DNA from: Knoellia subterranea KCTC 19937
Lineage (GTDB): Bacteria; Actinomycetota; Actinomycetes; Actinomycetales; Dermatophilaceae
Direction: 5' to 3'
Assembly (NCBI RefSeq): GCF_000768685.1
Contig: NZ_AVPK01000002.1
Location: 124,001-188,000, forward strand
Length of the DNA: 64,000 nt
The notes below the pieces were generated by a model that did not search any database, had not been told where the DNA came from, and worked only from the letters and a program-made list of their open reading frames with translations. Shown here piece by piece: positions 9,520-17,499 of the stretch. Position numbers and translations under genes: made by a program. Positions within the stretch are counted from its first letter, which is position 1. Every line of letters begins with the position of its first letter.

Positions 9520-10992
9520 TCACGAGTTGCCGCGCCCGCCGCCGAACATGATGTCGTCCCAGCTGGGGACGCTCGGGCGCCCGCCCTTGCGACCGGAGGA
9601 CTTGCGTCCTCGACCGGAGTTGTCGCCGTTCGGAACCGGCGTGAGCTTCGCCTTGTCCGAAGTCCCGCGAGCGGTCGCCTCGGCGTTGTGCGTGTCGTCG
9701 GGCCCATCGGCGTCGCTGGCCGAGTCCGCTGCGTCGGAGTCGGCTGCGTCGGAGTCCGCTGAAGCCGACTCCACCGAGTCCGAGTCCGAGTCCGCATGAG
9801 TCTCCGAGTCGACCTCGTCCGCGTTCGCCTCGTTCGTGGCGGGGTTGACCGTCGAGTTCGAGTCGTCGTCCGCGAGTGCCGGCTCAGCGGCTTCGGCCGG
9901 GGCCCGGTCGTCGAGGTGTGCCTCCACCGGGTGCTCGCCCCGGGCTGCGGGGGGCTCGGGGGCCGTCGCCGGGTCCATCACCAGTTCCTCGATGGGCAGC
10001 GCGTCGTCGCGAGGCGAGTCCTCCACCGGCGTGTGGGTCGGGGACGTGCGACGGCGCCCCCGGCCGCGACGGGAGCGGTTCGACTGCTCCCGCATCGCGG
10101 CCATGAGGTCGATCGGTTCGCGCGACGTGGCCCGCTGGGCCGAGATCGTGCCACCGCTGGCGGCAGAGTCATCGCCTGCAGCGCCATCGGACGATCCAGA
10201 GTCAGAGGACTCCGGGTGTGCTTCGGCGCCCGAAGCGGAGTCCGACGTCGAGCCGGATGCCGATTGCTGGTTCGTTCTTCGCGTGGAGCCGCCACGTGAC
10301 CGTCCCTCGGCCACCCCGCCCTCGGCCTCGACATCGAAGACTGCGCTGGCGCGGTTCGCGTTGGTCGCCACGTGGGGAGTGGGAATCGCGGAATCACCGC
10401 TTGCTTCCTCACTGAGCCAACGAGCCTCGTCGTTGCCGGGCACCAGCGACTTGAGCCGCGGGTCGAACCGCCACGAGGCGGACCGCTCACGGCCACCTGC
10501 AGGGAACGTTGCCGTGACGGTCCACTGCCCGTCATCGAGTCGTGCGGAGTCCCAGCGCACCAACTCCTCGGCGACACCGCGGGACTTGAGGCGCTCATCA
10601 GCGCGGCTCCCGAGCGTTTGCTCGACCCCTGCAGACCGTCCGGAGCCGGCGCGCGGACGCGTCGTGCCGATGACGACAGCGCGGGCCTGGTTGGCGACGT
10701 ATTCACGCTCGGCGAGGACGGGACCCTCGAACCGCTGCACCTTCTGCACGGTCCAGCCAGCTCGATCGGCGACTTCCTCGGTCGAGAGTCCGGAGCGGAT
10801 GAGGGCCTGGACATCGCGCGGTCGGAGGCCGCCGTCGATCTCGATCTGGAGCTGACCGAGGCGCGGCCGATCGCGGCGGGCGGCAGCACGCATCGCTTCG
10901 TCGAGGGCGACGCGGTAGCGCTTGCCCTCGGCATCGGAGAGGAGGACGTGCTCTCCGTCCTCGTGGACGCCGATGAGACGAAGGTCTTGCAT
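9520..10992 (-). CDS. sepH: Septation protein SepH
   Basis: 490 residues. The N-terminal 110 residues (MQDLRLIGVHEDG, then TEEVADRAGWTVQKVQRFEGP, a helix-turn-helix at about 72-92) match the DUF3071/SepH family, which in actinobacteria binds FtsZ and promotes its assembly at division. From about residue 115 the protein is low in complexity, with acidic Ser/Asp/Ala repeats (DSDSDSVESASADSDAADSDAAD) near 400-430 and a conserved tail ending in DDIMFGGG. The long disordered linker between head and tail is typical, though strongly acidic here. It points toward the convergent thymidine kinase gene. Confidence 0.88.
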   Translation of the reverse strand: MQDLRLIGVHEDGEHVLLSDAEGKRYRVALDEAMRAAARRDRPRLGQLQIEIDGGLRPRDVQALIRSGLSTEEVADRAGWTVQKVQRFEGPVLAEREYVANQARAVVIGTTRPRAGSGRSAGVEQTLGSRADERLKSRGVAEELVRWDSARLDDGQWTVTATFPAGGRERSASWRFDPRLKSLVPGNDEARWLSEEASGDSAIPTPHVATNANRASAVFDVEAEGGVAEGRSRGGSTRRTNQQSASGSTSDSASGAEAHPESSDSGSSDGAAGDDSAASGGTISAQRATSREPIDLMAAMREQSNRSRRGRGRRRTSPTHTPVEDSPRDDALPIEELVMDPATAPEPPAARGEHPVEAHLDDRAPAEAAEPALADDDSNSTVNPATNEANADEVDSETHADSDSDSVESASADSDAADSDAADSASDADGPDDTHNAEATARGTSDKAKLTPVPNGDNSGRGRKSSGRKGGRPSVPSWDDIMFGGGRGNS

Positions 10993-11145
10993 CAGAGATC
11001 TCCCGGGCTGTGGTCAGGTCACCCTTGACTGTGCCACCCCGGAGGCGTGGGACAAAGCAGCCCACGCCGGTCGGAGACGAGCAACCGCACCTGGCCCAGG
11101 GAACGAGGAGCCGCACCTCGTCCGTGCGCCATGCCGCACCCTCGT

Positions 11146-11151
11146 TAGGTT
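11146..11151 (+). promoter_or_regulatory. -10 hexamer TAGGTT before ferrochelatase
   Basis: TAGGTT ends 6 bp before the hemH ATG. The spacing fits a leaderless transcript, and no ribosome binding site is evident between them. Confidence 0.5.
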
Positions 11152-11157
11152 GGGACC

Positions 11158-12276
11158 ATGTCGAACCCGTCCGTCGATGACGCACTCACGCCCTACGACG
11201 CCGTCCTCCTGCTCTCCTTCGGCGGTCCGGAAGCTCCGGAAGAGGTCGTTCCATTCCTCCGGCGGGTGACGGCGGGCCGTGACGTACCCGAAGAGCGCCT
11301 CGAGGAAGTGGCGAAGCACTACCACCACTTCGGCGGACGCAGCCCCATCAACGACCAGAACCGAGAGCTGCTTGCGGCGATCGAGGCCGAACTCGCCCGC
11401 CGCGACGAGAGCCGCCCGGTCCTGTGGGGCAACCGCAACAGCGACCCCTTCCTCACGGACACCCTGCGTGCGGCGCGGGCCGAGGGCCACCTGCGGATCT
11501 GCGTGGTCGTGACGTCGGCCTACTCGTCCTACTCCGGCTGTCGGCAGTACCGCGAGGACCTCGCCGCCGCGACGGATGAGTTGGGGCTGGCCGCCGTCGA
11601 CCTGCAGCTCGACAAGATCCGGCCCTACGCGCTGCACCCCGGTTTCGTCGCCGCGAATCTTGAGCGCCTGGTCGAGGCCGTGGGCACGGTCGACCCGAAG
11701 CGCGCGACCACCACGCGGCTCCTGTTCGTGACCCACTCCGTCCCGGACGCCATGGACGACACCTCCGGCCCCGGTGACGGCGACGGCAACCTCTACATCG
11801 AGCAGCACCTGCGCGCCGGCCACCTCATCGCGCAGGGCCTCGCCGAGCGCACGGGCACGACGCTCGAGCACGAGCTCGTGTTCTGCTCCCGGTCGGGCAG
11901 CCCTCGCACACCGTGGCTCGAGCCCGACATCAACGACCGCCTCGCCGAACTCGCGGCAGGAGGCGTCACGGACGTCGTCGTCGCACCGATCGGTTTCGTC
12001 TCGGACCACATGGAGGTCGTCAACGACCTCGACCGTGAAGCGCGCGAGAGCGCCGAACGTCTCGGTCTGGGCTTCGTCCGCGTCCCGACCGCGGGGACGC
12101 ATCCGCTCTTCGTCGAGGCCCTCGTCGACCTTGTCGAGGAGCGGGCGGCCGAGGCCCGGGACGAGGTGGTCGTTCCGGCCCAGGCCGACTCGGGTGACGT
12201 CCGGCCGTCGATCTGCGACTCGGGCTGCTGCCCCAACCTCCGAGAAGCCCGCCCGGCGCTCTGCGGGAGGGACTGA
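11158..12276 (+). CDS. hemH: Coproporphyrin ferrochelatase
   Basis: 372 residues. Inserts ferrous iron into coproporphyrin III (CpfC in the actinobacterial route). Family signatures are LLLSFGGPEAPEEV at the N-terminus and GRSPINDQN near residue 62. The C-terminus carries SICDSGCCPN, a cysteine cluster that with an upstream cysteine probably binds the [2Fe-2S] cluster known from actinobacterial ferrochelatases. The next gene, an inositol monophosphatase, starts 1 bp after its stop. The other late heme genes (hemE, cgoX, hemQ) are over 40 kb away in this window. Confidence 0.93.
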   Translation: MSNPSVDDALTPYDAVLLLSFGGPEAPEEVVPFLRRVTAGRDVPEERLEEVAKHYHHFGGRSPINDQNRELLAAIEAELARRDESRPVLWGNRNSDPFLTDTLRAARAEGHLRICVVVTSAYSSYSGCRQYREDLAAATDELGLAAVDLQLDKIRPYALHPGFVAANLERLVEAVGTVDPKRATTTRLLFVTHSVPDAMDDTSGPGDGDGNLYIEQHLRAGHLIAQGLAERTGTTLEHELVFCSRSGSPRTPWLEPDINDRLAELAAGGVTDVVVAPIGFVSDHMEVVNDLDREARESAERLGLGFVRVPTAGTHPLFVEALVDLVEERAAEARDEVVVPAQADSGDVRPSICDSGCCPNLREARPALCGRD

Positions 12277-12277
12277 C

Positions 12278-13144
12278 ATGGCCGAGCAACCCCAGTCACC
12301 CGCTCTCCCGGCAACCGACCTGATCGTCGAACTCGAGGCCCTCGCGATCGATCTCGCCCGGACGGCTGGTCGTCTCGTCGTCGACGAGCGCCCTGACGCC
12401 GTCGAGGTCGCGGAGACCAAGTCCACCGCAACCGATGTCGTCACCGTCATGGACCAGCGTTCCCAGGACCACCTCATCGCGCGAATCCGCGAGGCACGTC
12501 CGGACGATGCCGTCCTGGGCGAAGAACGGGGTGGCGTCACCGGCACGTCCAGCATCACGTGGGTCATCGATCCGATCGACGGAACCGTCAACTACCTCTA
12601 CGGCATACCCGCGTATGCCGTGTCGGTCGCCGCAGTCGTCGGCGACCCGACGACGCAGGGCGCGTGGCGCCCCTTCGTCGGCGCGGTCCACAACCCGGTC
12701 TCCGGCGAGCTCTTCTGTGCTCGCTCTGGCGGTGGTGCGCGCCTGCTGCGTCAGGACGGGACGGAGAGCCGACTGTCGCCGACCTCCTGCACGGAGGTGG
12801 GACAGGCGCTCATGGGAACCGGATTCGGGTATGCCGCACAGCGCCGTGAGCGTCAGGCTCGCCTGCTGCTCGACCTCCTGCCGATGGTGCGCGACATCCG
12901 TCGTATCGGCAGCGCCGCGCTCGACCTCTGCGCCATCGGCGCCGGCACGCTGGACGCGTACTACGAGACCGGGCTCAACCCCTGGGACCTCGCTGCCGGG
13001 TGGCTCGTGGCGACCGAGGCCGGGGCTTCCGTCGGGGGCTTCAACGGACCGGGGGAGTCGCTCACCTGGGCATGCGCCCCGGGGCTCGCCGGGACCTTCC
13101 CGGGACTCGTCGAAGTGGGCACCTCGCAACATCTTCAGGACTAG
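12278..13144 (+). CDS. Inositol monophosphatase family protein (SuhB-like)
   Basis: 288 residues of the lithium-sensitive, magnesium-dependent phosphatase family. Metal site motifs are GEERGGV, WVIDPIDGTVNYLYG and, near the C-terminus, GLNPWDLAAGWLVATEAG. Likely hydrolyses inositol-1-phosphate or a related sugar phosphate. In M. tuberculosis the equivalent syntenic gene is suhB (Rv2701c), which supports the family call but not the exact substrate. It follows hemH with a 1-bp gap, so the two are co-transcribed. Confidence 0.85.
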   Translation: MAEQPQSPALPATDLIVELEALAIDLARTAGRLVVDERPDAVEVAETKSTATDVVTVMDQRSQDHLIARIREARPDDAVLGEERGGVTGTSSITWVIDPIDGTVNYLYGIPAYAVSVAAVVGDPTTQGAWRPFVGAVHNPVSGELFCARSGGGARLLRQDGTESRLSPTSCTEVGQALMGTGFGYAAQRRERQARLLLDLLPMVRDIRRIGSAALDLCAIGAGTLDAYYETGLNPWDLAAGWLVATEAGASVGGFNGPGESLTWACAPGLAGTFPGLVEVGTSQHLQD

Positions 13145-13299
13145 TTGAGGGTCCGTTGTGGCAATGCGCCCGCGAATGGTGCACAATCGCCGCTCGCACG
13201 GGCACAAAATCGACACTCCGTGCGTTGACTGGGCCAGCAGGGATGCCATCGCCGGATTCTCACCCGGTGGGTGGTCCGATTTCTTTGGGAAGGAGAGCC
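13145..13299 (+). promoter_or_regulatory. Upstream region of the DUF4193 gene
   Basis: 155 bp without a gene. It contains a TTGACT hexamer at about 13226 that could be a -35 element, an AAGGAG ribosome site at about 13290, and a GCACGG/CCGTGC inverted pair around 13198-13222 whose right side partly resembles the core of the intergenic repeats at 869-967. The promoter assignment is tentative. Confidence 0.35.
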
Positions 13300-13599
13300 A
13301 TGGCGACCGATTACGACGCCCCCCGCAAGACGGATGACGAGCTGTCGGAGGACTCCATTGAGGAGTTGAAGACGCGTCGCAACGACAAGCGGTCCTCGAG
13401 TGTCGACGTTGACGAGACCGAGCAGGCCGAGGGGTTCGAGCTCCCGGGCGCGGACCTGTCGGGTGAAGAGATGTCGGTGCGGGTCATCCCGCGTCAGGCC
13501 GACGAGTTCACCTGTTCCCGGTGCTTCCTCGTGCACCACCGCAGCCAGTTGGCCTCCGAGAAGAACGGCCAGATGGTCTGCAGCGAGTGCGCAGCCTGA
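13300..13599 (+). CDS. DUF4193 family protein
   Basis: 99 residues, beginning MATDYDAPRKTDDELSEDSIEEL. Conserved in actinobacteria (Rv2699c type), function unknown. The middle is acidic. The C-terminus has two CxxC pairs (CSRCFLVHH and CSEC) that should form a zinc ribbon, suggesting nucleic-acid or RNA-polymerase contact by analogy only. A strong AAGGAG ribosome site lies 5 bp before the ATG. It sits upstream of dut, as in M. tuberculosis. Confidence 0.85.
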   Translation: MATDYDAPRKTDDELSEDSIEELKTRRNDKRSSSVDVDETEQAEGFELPGADLSGEEMSVRVIPRQADEFTCSRCFLVHHRSQLASEKNGQMVCSECAA

Positions 13600-13663
13600 A
13601 CAGTTGTCACTGCGATCCGATCGTTGTCGGATCACGCGCCTGAGCGAGATAGGGTCAGTCCCC

Positions 13664-14158
13664 GTGACTGGCCCTTCTCGCATTCCGGTCGCCTTTCGGC
13701 GGCTCTCTCCGGAAGCCCGCCCACCGGCATACGCCTCCGATGGTGATGCCGGCGCCGACCTCACGGCCGTCGCGTCCGTGACGCTCGCACCCGGCGAGCG
13801 GGCGCTCGTGCCGACCGGCATCGCGCTGGCGCTGCCGCCGGGCACCGTCGGTCTGGTTCACCCGCGCTCCGGCCTGGCCGCGAAGCACGGAATCACCGTC
13901 GTCAATGCCCCTGGCACGGTCGACTCCGGCTACCGCGGCGAGATCCTCGTGAACCTCGTGAACCTCGACCAGCGTGAGCCGTTCACGGTCAACGTGGGGG
14001 ACCGGATCGCCCAATTGGTCGTGCAGGAGTACCTCCACGCAGACTTCAGCGAGACCGACTCGCTCCCGGACAGCGTCCGGGGTGACACTGGACATGGATC
14101 CACCGGAGGCTTCGGTTCGACGCCCCCACACATCTTCGAGGAAGTGACCACACCGTGA
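13664..14158 (+). CDS. dut: Deoxyuridine triphosphate nucleotidohydrolase (dUTPase)
   Basis: 164 residues. Hydrolyses dUTP to dUMP, keeping uracil out of DNA and feeding dTMP synthesis; acts as a trimer. The motifs appear in order: DAGADL, HPRSGLAAKHG, GTVDSGYRGEI, GDRIAQLVVQ, and the flexible C-terminal P-loop-like RGDTGHGSTGGFGST. GTG 13664 is preceded by TAGGGT (13650-13655), so the message is probably leaderless. It overlaps the next gene by four bases (GTGA). Confidence 0.94.
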   Translation: MTGPSRIPVAFRRLSPEARPPAYASDGDAGADLTAVASVTLAPGERALVPTGIALALPPGTVGLVHPRSGLAAKHGITVVNAPGTVDSGYRGEILVNLVNLDQREPFTVNVGDRIAQLVVQEYLHADFSETDSLPDSVRGDTGHGSTGGFGSTPPHIFEEVTTP

Positions 14159-14961
14159 GCATCTTTCGCCGGCGCAAGGCCGACGCAGAGACGGCCGTCG
14201 ACGACGCGACCGCGATCGACGACACCACCGACGCCGACGCATCCGTCGACGCGGACGCCAGCCCTTCGAGCGATGCCGAGGACGGCGCCGACTCCGTGAG
14301 TGAGTCCGTCGTCGACCTGCCGGTCGACCGTTCGGCCGGACCGTTCGACGCGAGCGAGGTCCCCGACGACGACGGCCGACTGGACCTCGGAGCGCTGCGG
14401 ATCAGTGGCGCCGAGGGCATGGAGTTGCGCCTCGAGATTGACCAGGAGCAGCAGCACGTCATTGCGGCGACGGCTGTTCTCGGCGAGTCCGCCCTCCAGA
14501 TGCAGGCTTTTGCCGCGCCCCGTTCGGGTGGGCTGTGGGCCGACATCCGGTCCGAGATCGCCGAGGCCATCGAGGGTCAGGGCGGAACCGCGGACGTCGA
14601 GTACACCGACTTCGGCGGCGAGCTCCGCACCCGCATGCCCAGTGCCGGCCCCGACGGTCGCACCGTGTTCGCTCCCGCCCGATTCCTCGGGATCGACGGC
14701 CCCCGTTGGTTCCTCCGGGGAGTCATCTCCGGGCGGGGCGCGATCGACGAGTCGGCGGCTGAGCCGCTGCTCGAGATCTTCCGTCAGACCGTCGTGGTCC
14801 GCGGGGGCGATCCGATGGCCCCGCGTGAGCTGCTCCCGCTGCGACTGCCGCAGGAAGAGGCCGCACCGATGCCGGAGGCCCCGGCAACCGACGGTGCCCC
14901 CACCTCGACCGACGACCTCAACCCGTTCGAGCGCGGACCCGAGATCACCGAGGTGCGGTGA
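14155..14961 (+). CDS. DUF3710 domain protein
   Basis: 268 residues. The first 75 or so are acidic and repetitive (Asp/Ala/Ser-rich), the rest is the conserved DUF3710 domain (LRLEIDQEQQHVIAATAVLGESALQMQAFAAPRSGG, then RFLGIDGPRWFLRGVISG). Function unknown. It overlaps dut by 4 bp at the start and the OB-fold gene at the end, so translation is probably coupled. The same neighbours occur in M. tuberculosis (Rv2696c). No membrane segment or signal peptide is seen. Confidence 0.82.
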   Translation: MSIFRRRKADAETAVDDATAIDDTTDADASVDADASPSSDAEDGADSVSESVVDLPVDRSAGPFDASEVPDDDGRLDLGALRISGAEGMELRLEIDQEQQHVIAATAVLGESALQMQAFAAPRSGGLWADIRSEIAEAIEGQGGTADVEYTDFGGELRTRMPSAGPDGRTVFAPARFLGIDGPRWFLRGVISGRGAIDESAAEPLLEIFRQTVVVRGGDPMAPRELLPLRLPQEEAAPMPEAPATDGAPTSTDDLNPFERGPEITEVR

Positions 14962-15329
14962 TGGGTCTCAAGGAGCGGCTGCGCGACCTGGCCCGGACCG
15001 ACGCCCAGCTCGAGGCGGACGAGATCCGGCAGCGCACCATCTCCGACCCCGAGGCGGCCGTGGCCTGCGCCGGCAAGCTGGTGGACCGCAAGCCGGCCAC
15101 GGTTGCCGGCAGCATCAGGTGCATCACGATGCCCCCTCGCCAGAGCGTCCCCGTCCTCGTGGCCGAACTGTTCGACGGGGAGCGATCGGTCAACCTCGTG
15201 TGGATCGGTCGCCGCCGCATTGCCGGGATCGAGCCGGGAGTCTTCCTCATCGCCGAAGGTCGGGTCGCCACGGTCAAGGGGCAGCCGGCGATCTTCAACC
15301 CGAGCTATCAGATCGTGCCCGCCAAGTGA
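14961..15329 (+). CDS. OB-fold nucleic-acid-binding domain protein
   Basis: 122 residues. A beta-rich core (TVAGSIRCITMPPRQSVPVLVAELFDGERSVNLVWIGRRRIAGIEPGVFLIAEGRVA) matches the small actinobacterial OB-fold family found next to DUF3710. OB folds usually bind single-stranded DNA or RNA; no ligand is known here. Starts at an ATG overlapping the previous stop (TGATG) and overlaps the next start (GTGA). The gene string dut, DUF3710, OB-fold, DUF3159 is tightly coupled. Confidence 0.8.
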   Translation: MGLKERLRDLARTDAQLEADEIRQRTISDPEAAVACAGKLVDRKPATVAGSIRCITMPPRQSVPVLVAELFDGERSVNLVWIGRRRIAGIEPGVFLIAEGRVATVKGQPAIFNPSYQIVPAK

Positions 15330-16012
15330 CCGCGAACGTGGATGCGCAGACCGCCCAGACCGTCGAGGAGCTGATTCGCCACCGCCTCTCCACCGCGCTG
15401 GGTGGCTGGCGTGGGTCGCTCGAGACGGCACTGCCGACGATCGCCTTCATCGCTGTGTGGAGCTGGCGCGAGGACCTCAAGCAGGCCGTGTGGTCGGCGC
15501 TGGCCGTTGCGGTCGTGCTGGCGGTCGCCCGCATCGTGCAGCGCTCCAGCCTCCAGCACGTCCTCGGCGCCGTCTTCGCGACGGCCATCGCCGCCTTCTT
15601 CGCCATGCGCAGTGGCAAGGCGGAGGATGCCTTTCTCCCCGGGATGTTGCTCTCCGGTGGCTACCTCATCGGCACGCTCGTCTCCATCCTCGTGCGCTGG
15701 CCCGTCGTGGGTTTCCTCGTCGGTGCCGGTGACCCCAAGGCGGCGGAGGATCCGTTCGCGTGGCGACGCGACGCCGGGATGGTCCGGGTCTGCGCGCGCC
15801 TGACGTGGGTGCTCGTCGCCCTCTACGTCGTCCGCCTCGCCATCCAGATCCCGCTCTATCTCGGCGGTCAGGTCGCGGCCCTGGGCGCCGCCAAGATCGT
15901 GCTCGGCTGGCCGCTGTGGATCGGTGGCGTCGCCGTGATGGGGTGGCTGCTCATGCGCGGGAACACGCCGCAACAGCCGGATCGGGAGCAGCCCGAAGCC
16001 CAGGCCGACTGA
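15326..16012 (+). CDS. DUF3159 membrane protein
   Basis: 228 residues, with about five or six hydrophobic segments starting near residues 30, 50, 75, 105, 165 and 190. The sequence WSWREDLKQAVWSALAVAVVLAVARIVQ and later DPKAAEDPFAWRRDAGMVRVCARLTWVLVALYVVRLAIQ is the DUF3159 signature. Inner-membrane protein of unknown role. GTG start overlaps the OB-fold stop. In M. tuberculosis (Rv2693c) it also sits between the OB-fold gene and the TrkA pair. Confidence 0.82.
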   Translation: MTANVDAQTAQTVEELIRHRLSTALGGWRGSLETALPTIAFIAVWSWREDLKQAVWSALAVAVVLAVARIVQRSSLQHVLGAVFATAIAAFFAMRSGKAEDAFLPGMLLSGGYLIGTLVSILVRWPVVGFLVGAGDPKAAEDPFAWRRDAGMVRVCARLTWVLVALYVVRLAIQIPLYLGGQVAALGAAKIVLGWPLWIGGVAVMGWLLMRGNTPQQPDREQPEAQAD

Positions 16013-16076
16013 CAGCGGTCGACGGACACGGCCGTGGGCGCCAGGGGTACAGGGCAACTGAGACAACCGAACCCGA

Positions 16077-16766
16077 TCAGTCGTCGATCTCGCGCTTCTG
16101 GCGGGTCGTCCCCGGGCTGAGCATCGACTCGAGGTCGGACTCACCGTCGGTCGTCGTGATGAAGAGCAGTTCGTCGAGCGGCTCGAGCGCGTCGTCGCGA
16201 CTCGGCGCGATGGGTGCCCCTCCGCGGATGATCGCGGTCAGGACCGTATCGGCAGGGAAGGCGATGTCGCCGACTCGCGTCCCGGCATACGGGCTTCCCT
16301 CCGGCAACGTCATCTCTACCATCGCGGCGCGACCCTGCTGGAACTCGAAGATGCGCACGAGGTCTCCGACCGACACGGCCTCCTCGATGAGGGCGGTCAT
16401 GAGACGCGGAGTCGACACCGCGACGTCGACGCCCCACGCCTCGTCGAACATCCACTCGTTCTTGGGGTTGTTGACCCGGGCGACCGTCCGCGGGACGCCG
16501 AACTCGGTCTTGGCGAGCAGCGACACCACGAGGTTCGCCTTGTCATCACCGGTGGCGGCGACGACGACGTCACAGTCGGCGACTCCGGCCTCGGTGAGGG
16601 CGCTCAGTTCGCACGCGTCGGCCTGGAGCCAGGCGGCGTCGGCGACCTTGGCGACCCGTTCGCCGTCGGCGTCACGGTCGATGAGGAGCAACTGGTGCCC
16701 GTTGCGGATGAGTTCGCGGGCGATGGAGCGGCCCACGCTCCCGGCTCCGGCGATGACGACGCGCAT
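16077..16766 (-). CDS. TrkA-type potassium uptake regulator (second of pair)
   Basis: 229 residues: an N-terminal Rossmann RCK domain (VVIAGAGSVGRSIARELIRNGHQLLLIDRD) and a C-terminal RCK_C half (VEMTLPEGSPYAGTRVGDIAFPADTVLTAIIRGG). Such cytoplasmic subunits gate Trk-type potassium transporters in response to nucleotides. It corresponds to CeoC (Rv2692) in M. tuberculosis. It follows its partner with a 15-bp gap, so the pair is co-transcribed. The membrane TrkH/G-type subunit is not nearby. Confidence 0.86.
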   Translation of the reverse strand: MRVVIAGAGSVGRSIARELIRNGHQLLLIDRDADGERVAKVADAAWLQADACELSALTEAGVADCDVVVAATGDDKANLVVSLLAKTEFGVPRTVARVNNPKNEWMFDEAWGVDVAVSTPRLMTALIEEAVSVGDLVRIFEFQQGRAAMVEMTLPEGSPYAGTRVGDIAFPADTVLTAIIRGGAPIAPSRDDALEPLDELLFITTTDGESDLESMLSPGTTRQKREIDD

Positions 16767-16781
16767 GCTTGAGGGTCCTTG

Positions 16782-17444
16782 TCAGTTGGCCGGGGGAGCG
16801 GCGTCGAGGATCCGCTCGGCCTCGGCGAGGCGGGTGCGGTCGAGGGCGAAGTGGACGAGGTCGCCGTCCTGGTGGACTGTGTCGTGGGAGGGGATGACGC
16901 CCTCGCCGAGGCGCGTGATGAAGGCGACGCGTCCGCCCACAACGGTCTCGAGGTCGGTGATGCGACGCCCGACCCACTCAGGGTTGACCGGCATCTCGGC
17001 GATGACGACGCGCCCGCTCGGGTCGGTGAACTCCGGCACGTGGCCCTGGGGGAGGAGGCGGCGCAGCACCTGGTCGCTCGTCCACTTGACGGTCGCGACC
17101 GTGGGGATGCCGAGCCGCTGGTAGATCTCCGCGCGGCCGGGGTCATAGATGCGGGCCACGACGTTCTCGATGCCGAACTTCTCACGGGCGACCCGGGCGG
17201 CGAGGATGTTGGAGTTGTCCCCGCTGGACACCGCCGCGAACGCGTAGGCGTCCTCGATCCCGGCCTCGCGCAACGTGTCCCGGTCGAATCCGACACCGAC
17301 GACACGGCGGCCCTCGAAGGACGCGTCGAGGCGGCGGAAAGCCGTCTCGTCCTGGTCGATGATGGCCACCTCGTGCCCGGCCCGCTCGAGCGCACGCGCG
17401 AGTGAGGCACCGACACGGCCGCAGCCCATGATCACGAAATGCAC
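16782..17444 (-). CDS. TrkA-type potassium uptake regulator (first of pair)
   Basis: 220 residues with the RCK fold: HFVIMGCGRVGASLARALERAGHEVAIIDQD at the N-terminus binds a nucleotide, and a shorter RCK_C domain follows. Equivalent to CeoB (Rv2691). GTG start; the minus-strand hexamer TAGCGT ends 6 bp before it, consistent with a leaderless transcript. It is divergent from the APC permease, 55 bp apart, as in M. tuberculosis, where the same permease is divergent from ceoB. Confidence 0.86.
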   Translation of the reverse strand: MHFVIMGCGRVGASLARALERAGHEVAIIDQDETAFRRLDASFEGRRVVGVGFDRDTLREAGIEDAYAFAAVSSGDNSNILAARVAREKFGIENVVARIYDPGRAEIYQRLGIPTVATVKWTSDQVLRRLLPQGHVPEFTDPSGRVVIAEMPVNPEWVGRRITDLETVVGGRVAFITRLGEGVIPSHDTVHQDGDLVHFALDRTRLAEAERILDAAPPAN

Positions 17445-17499
17445 GCTCCGACGCTACACCGACGAACGTGGGACCCGGCCGGGTGCGCGGATGCATAGA

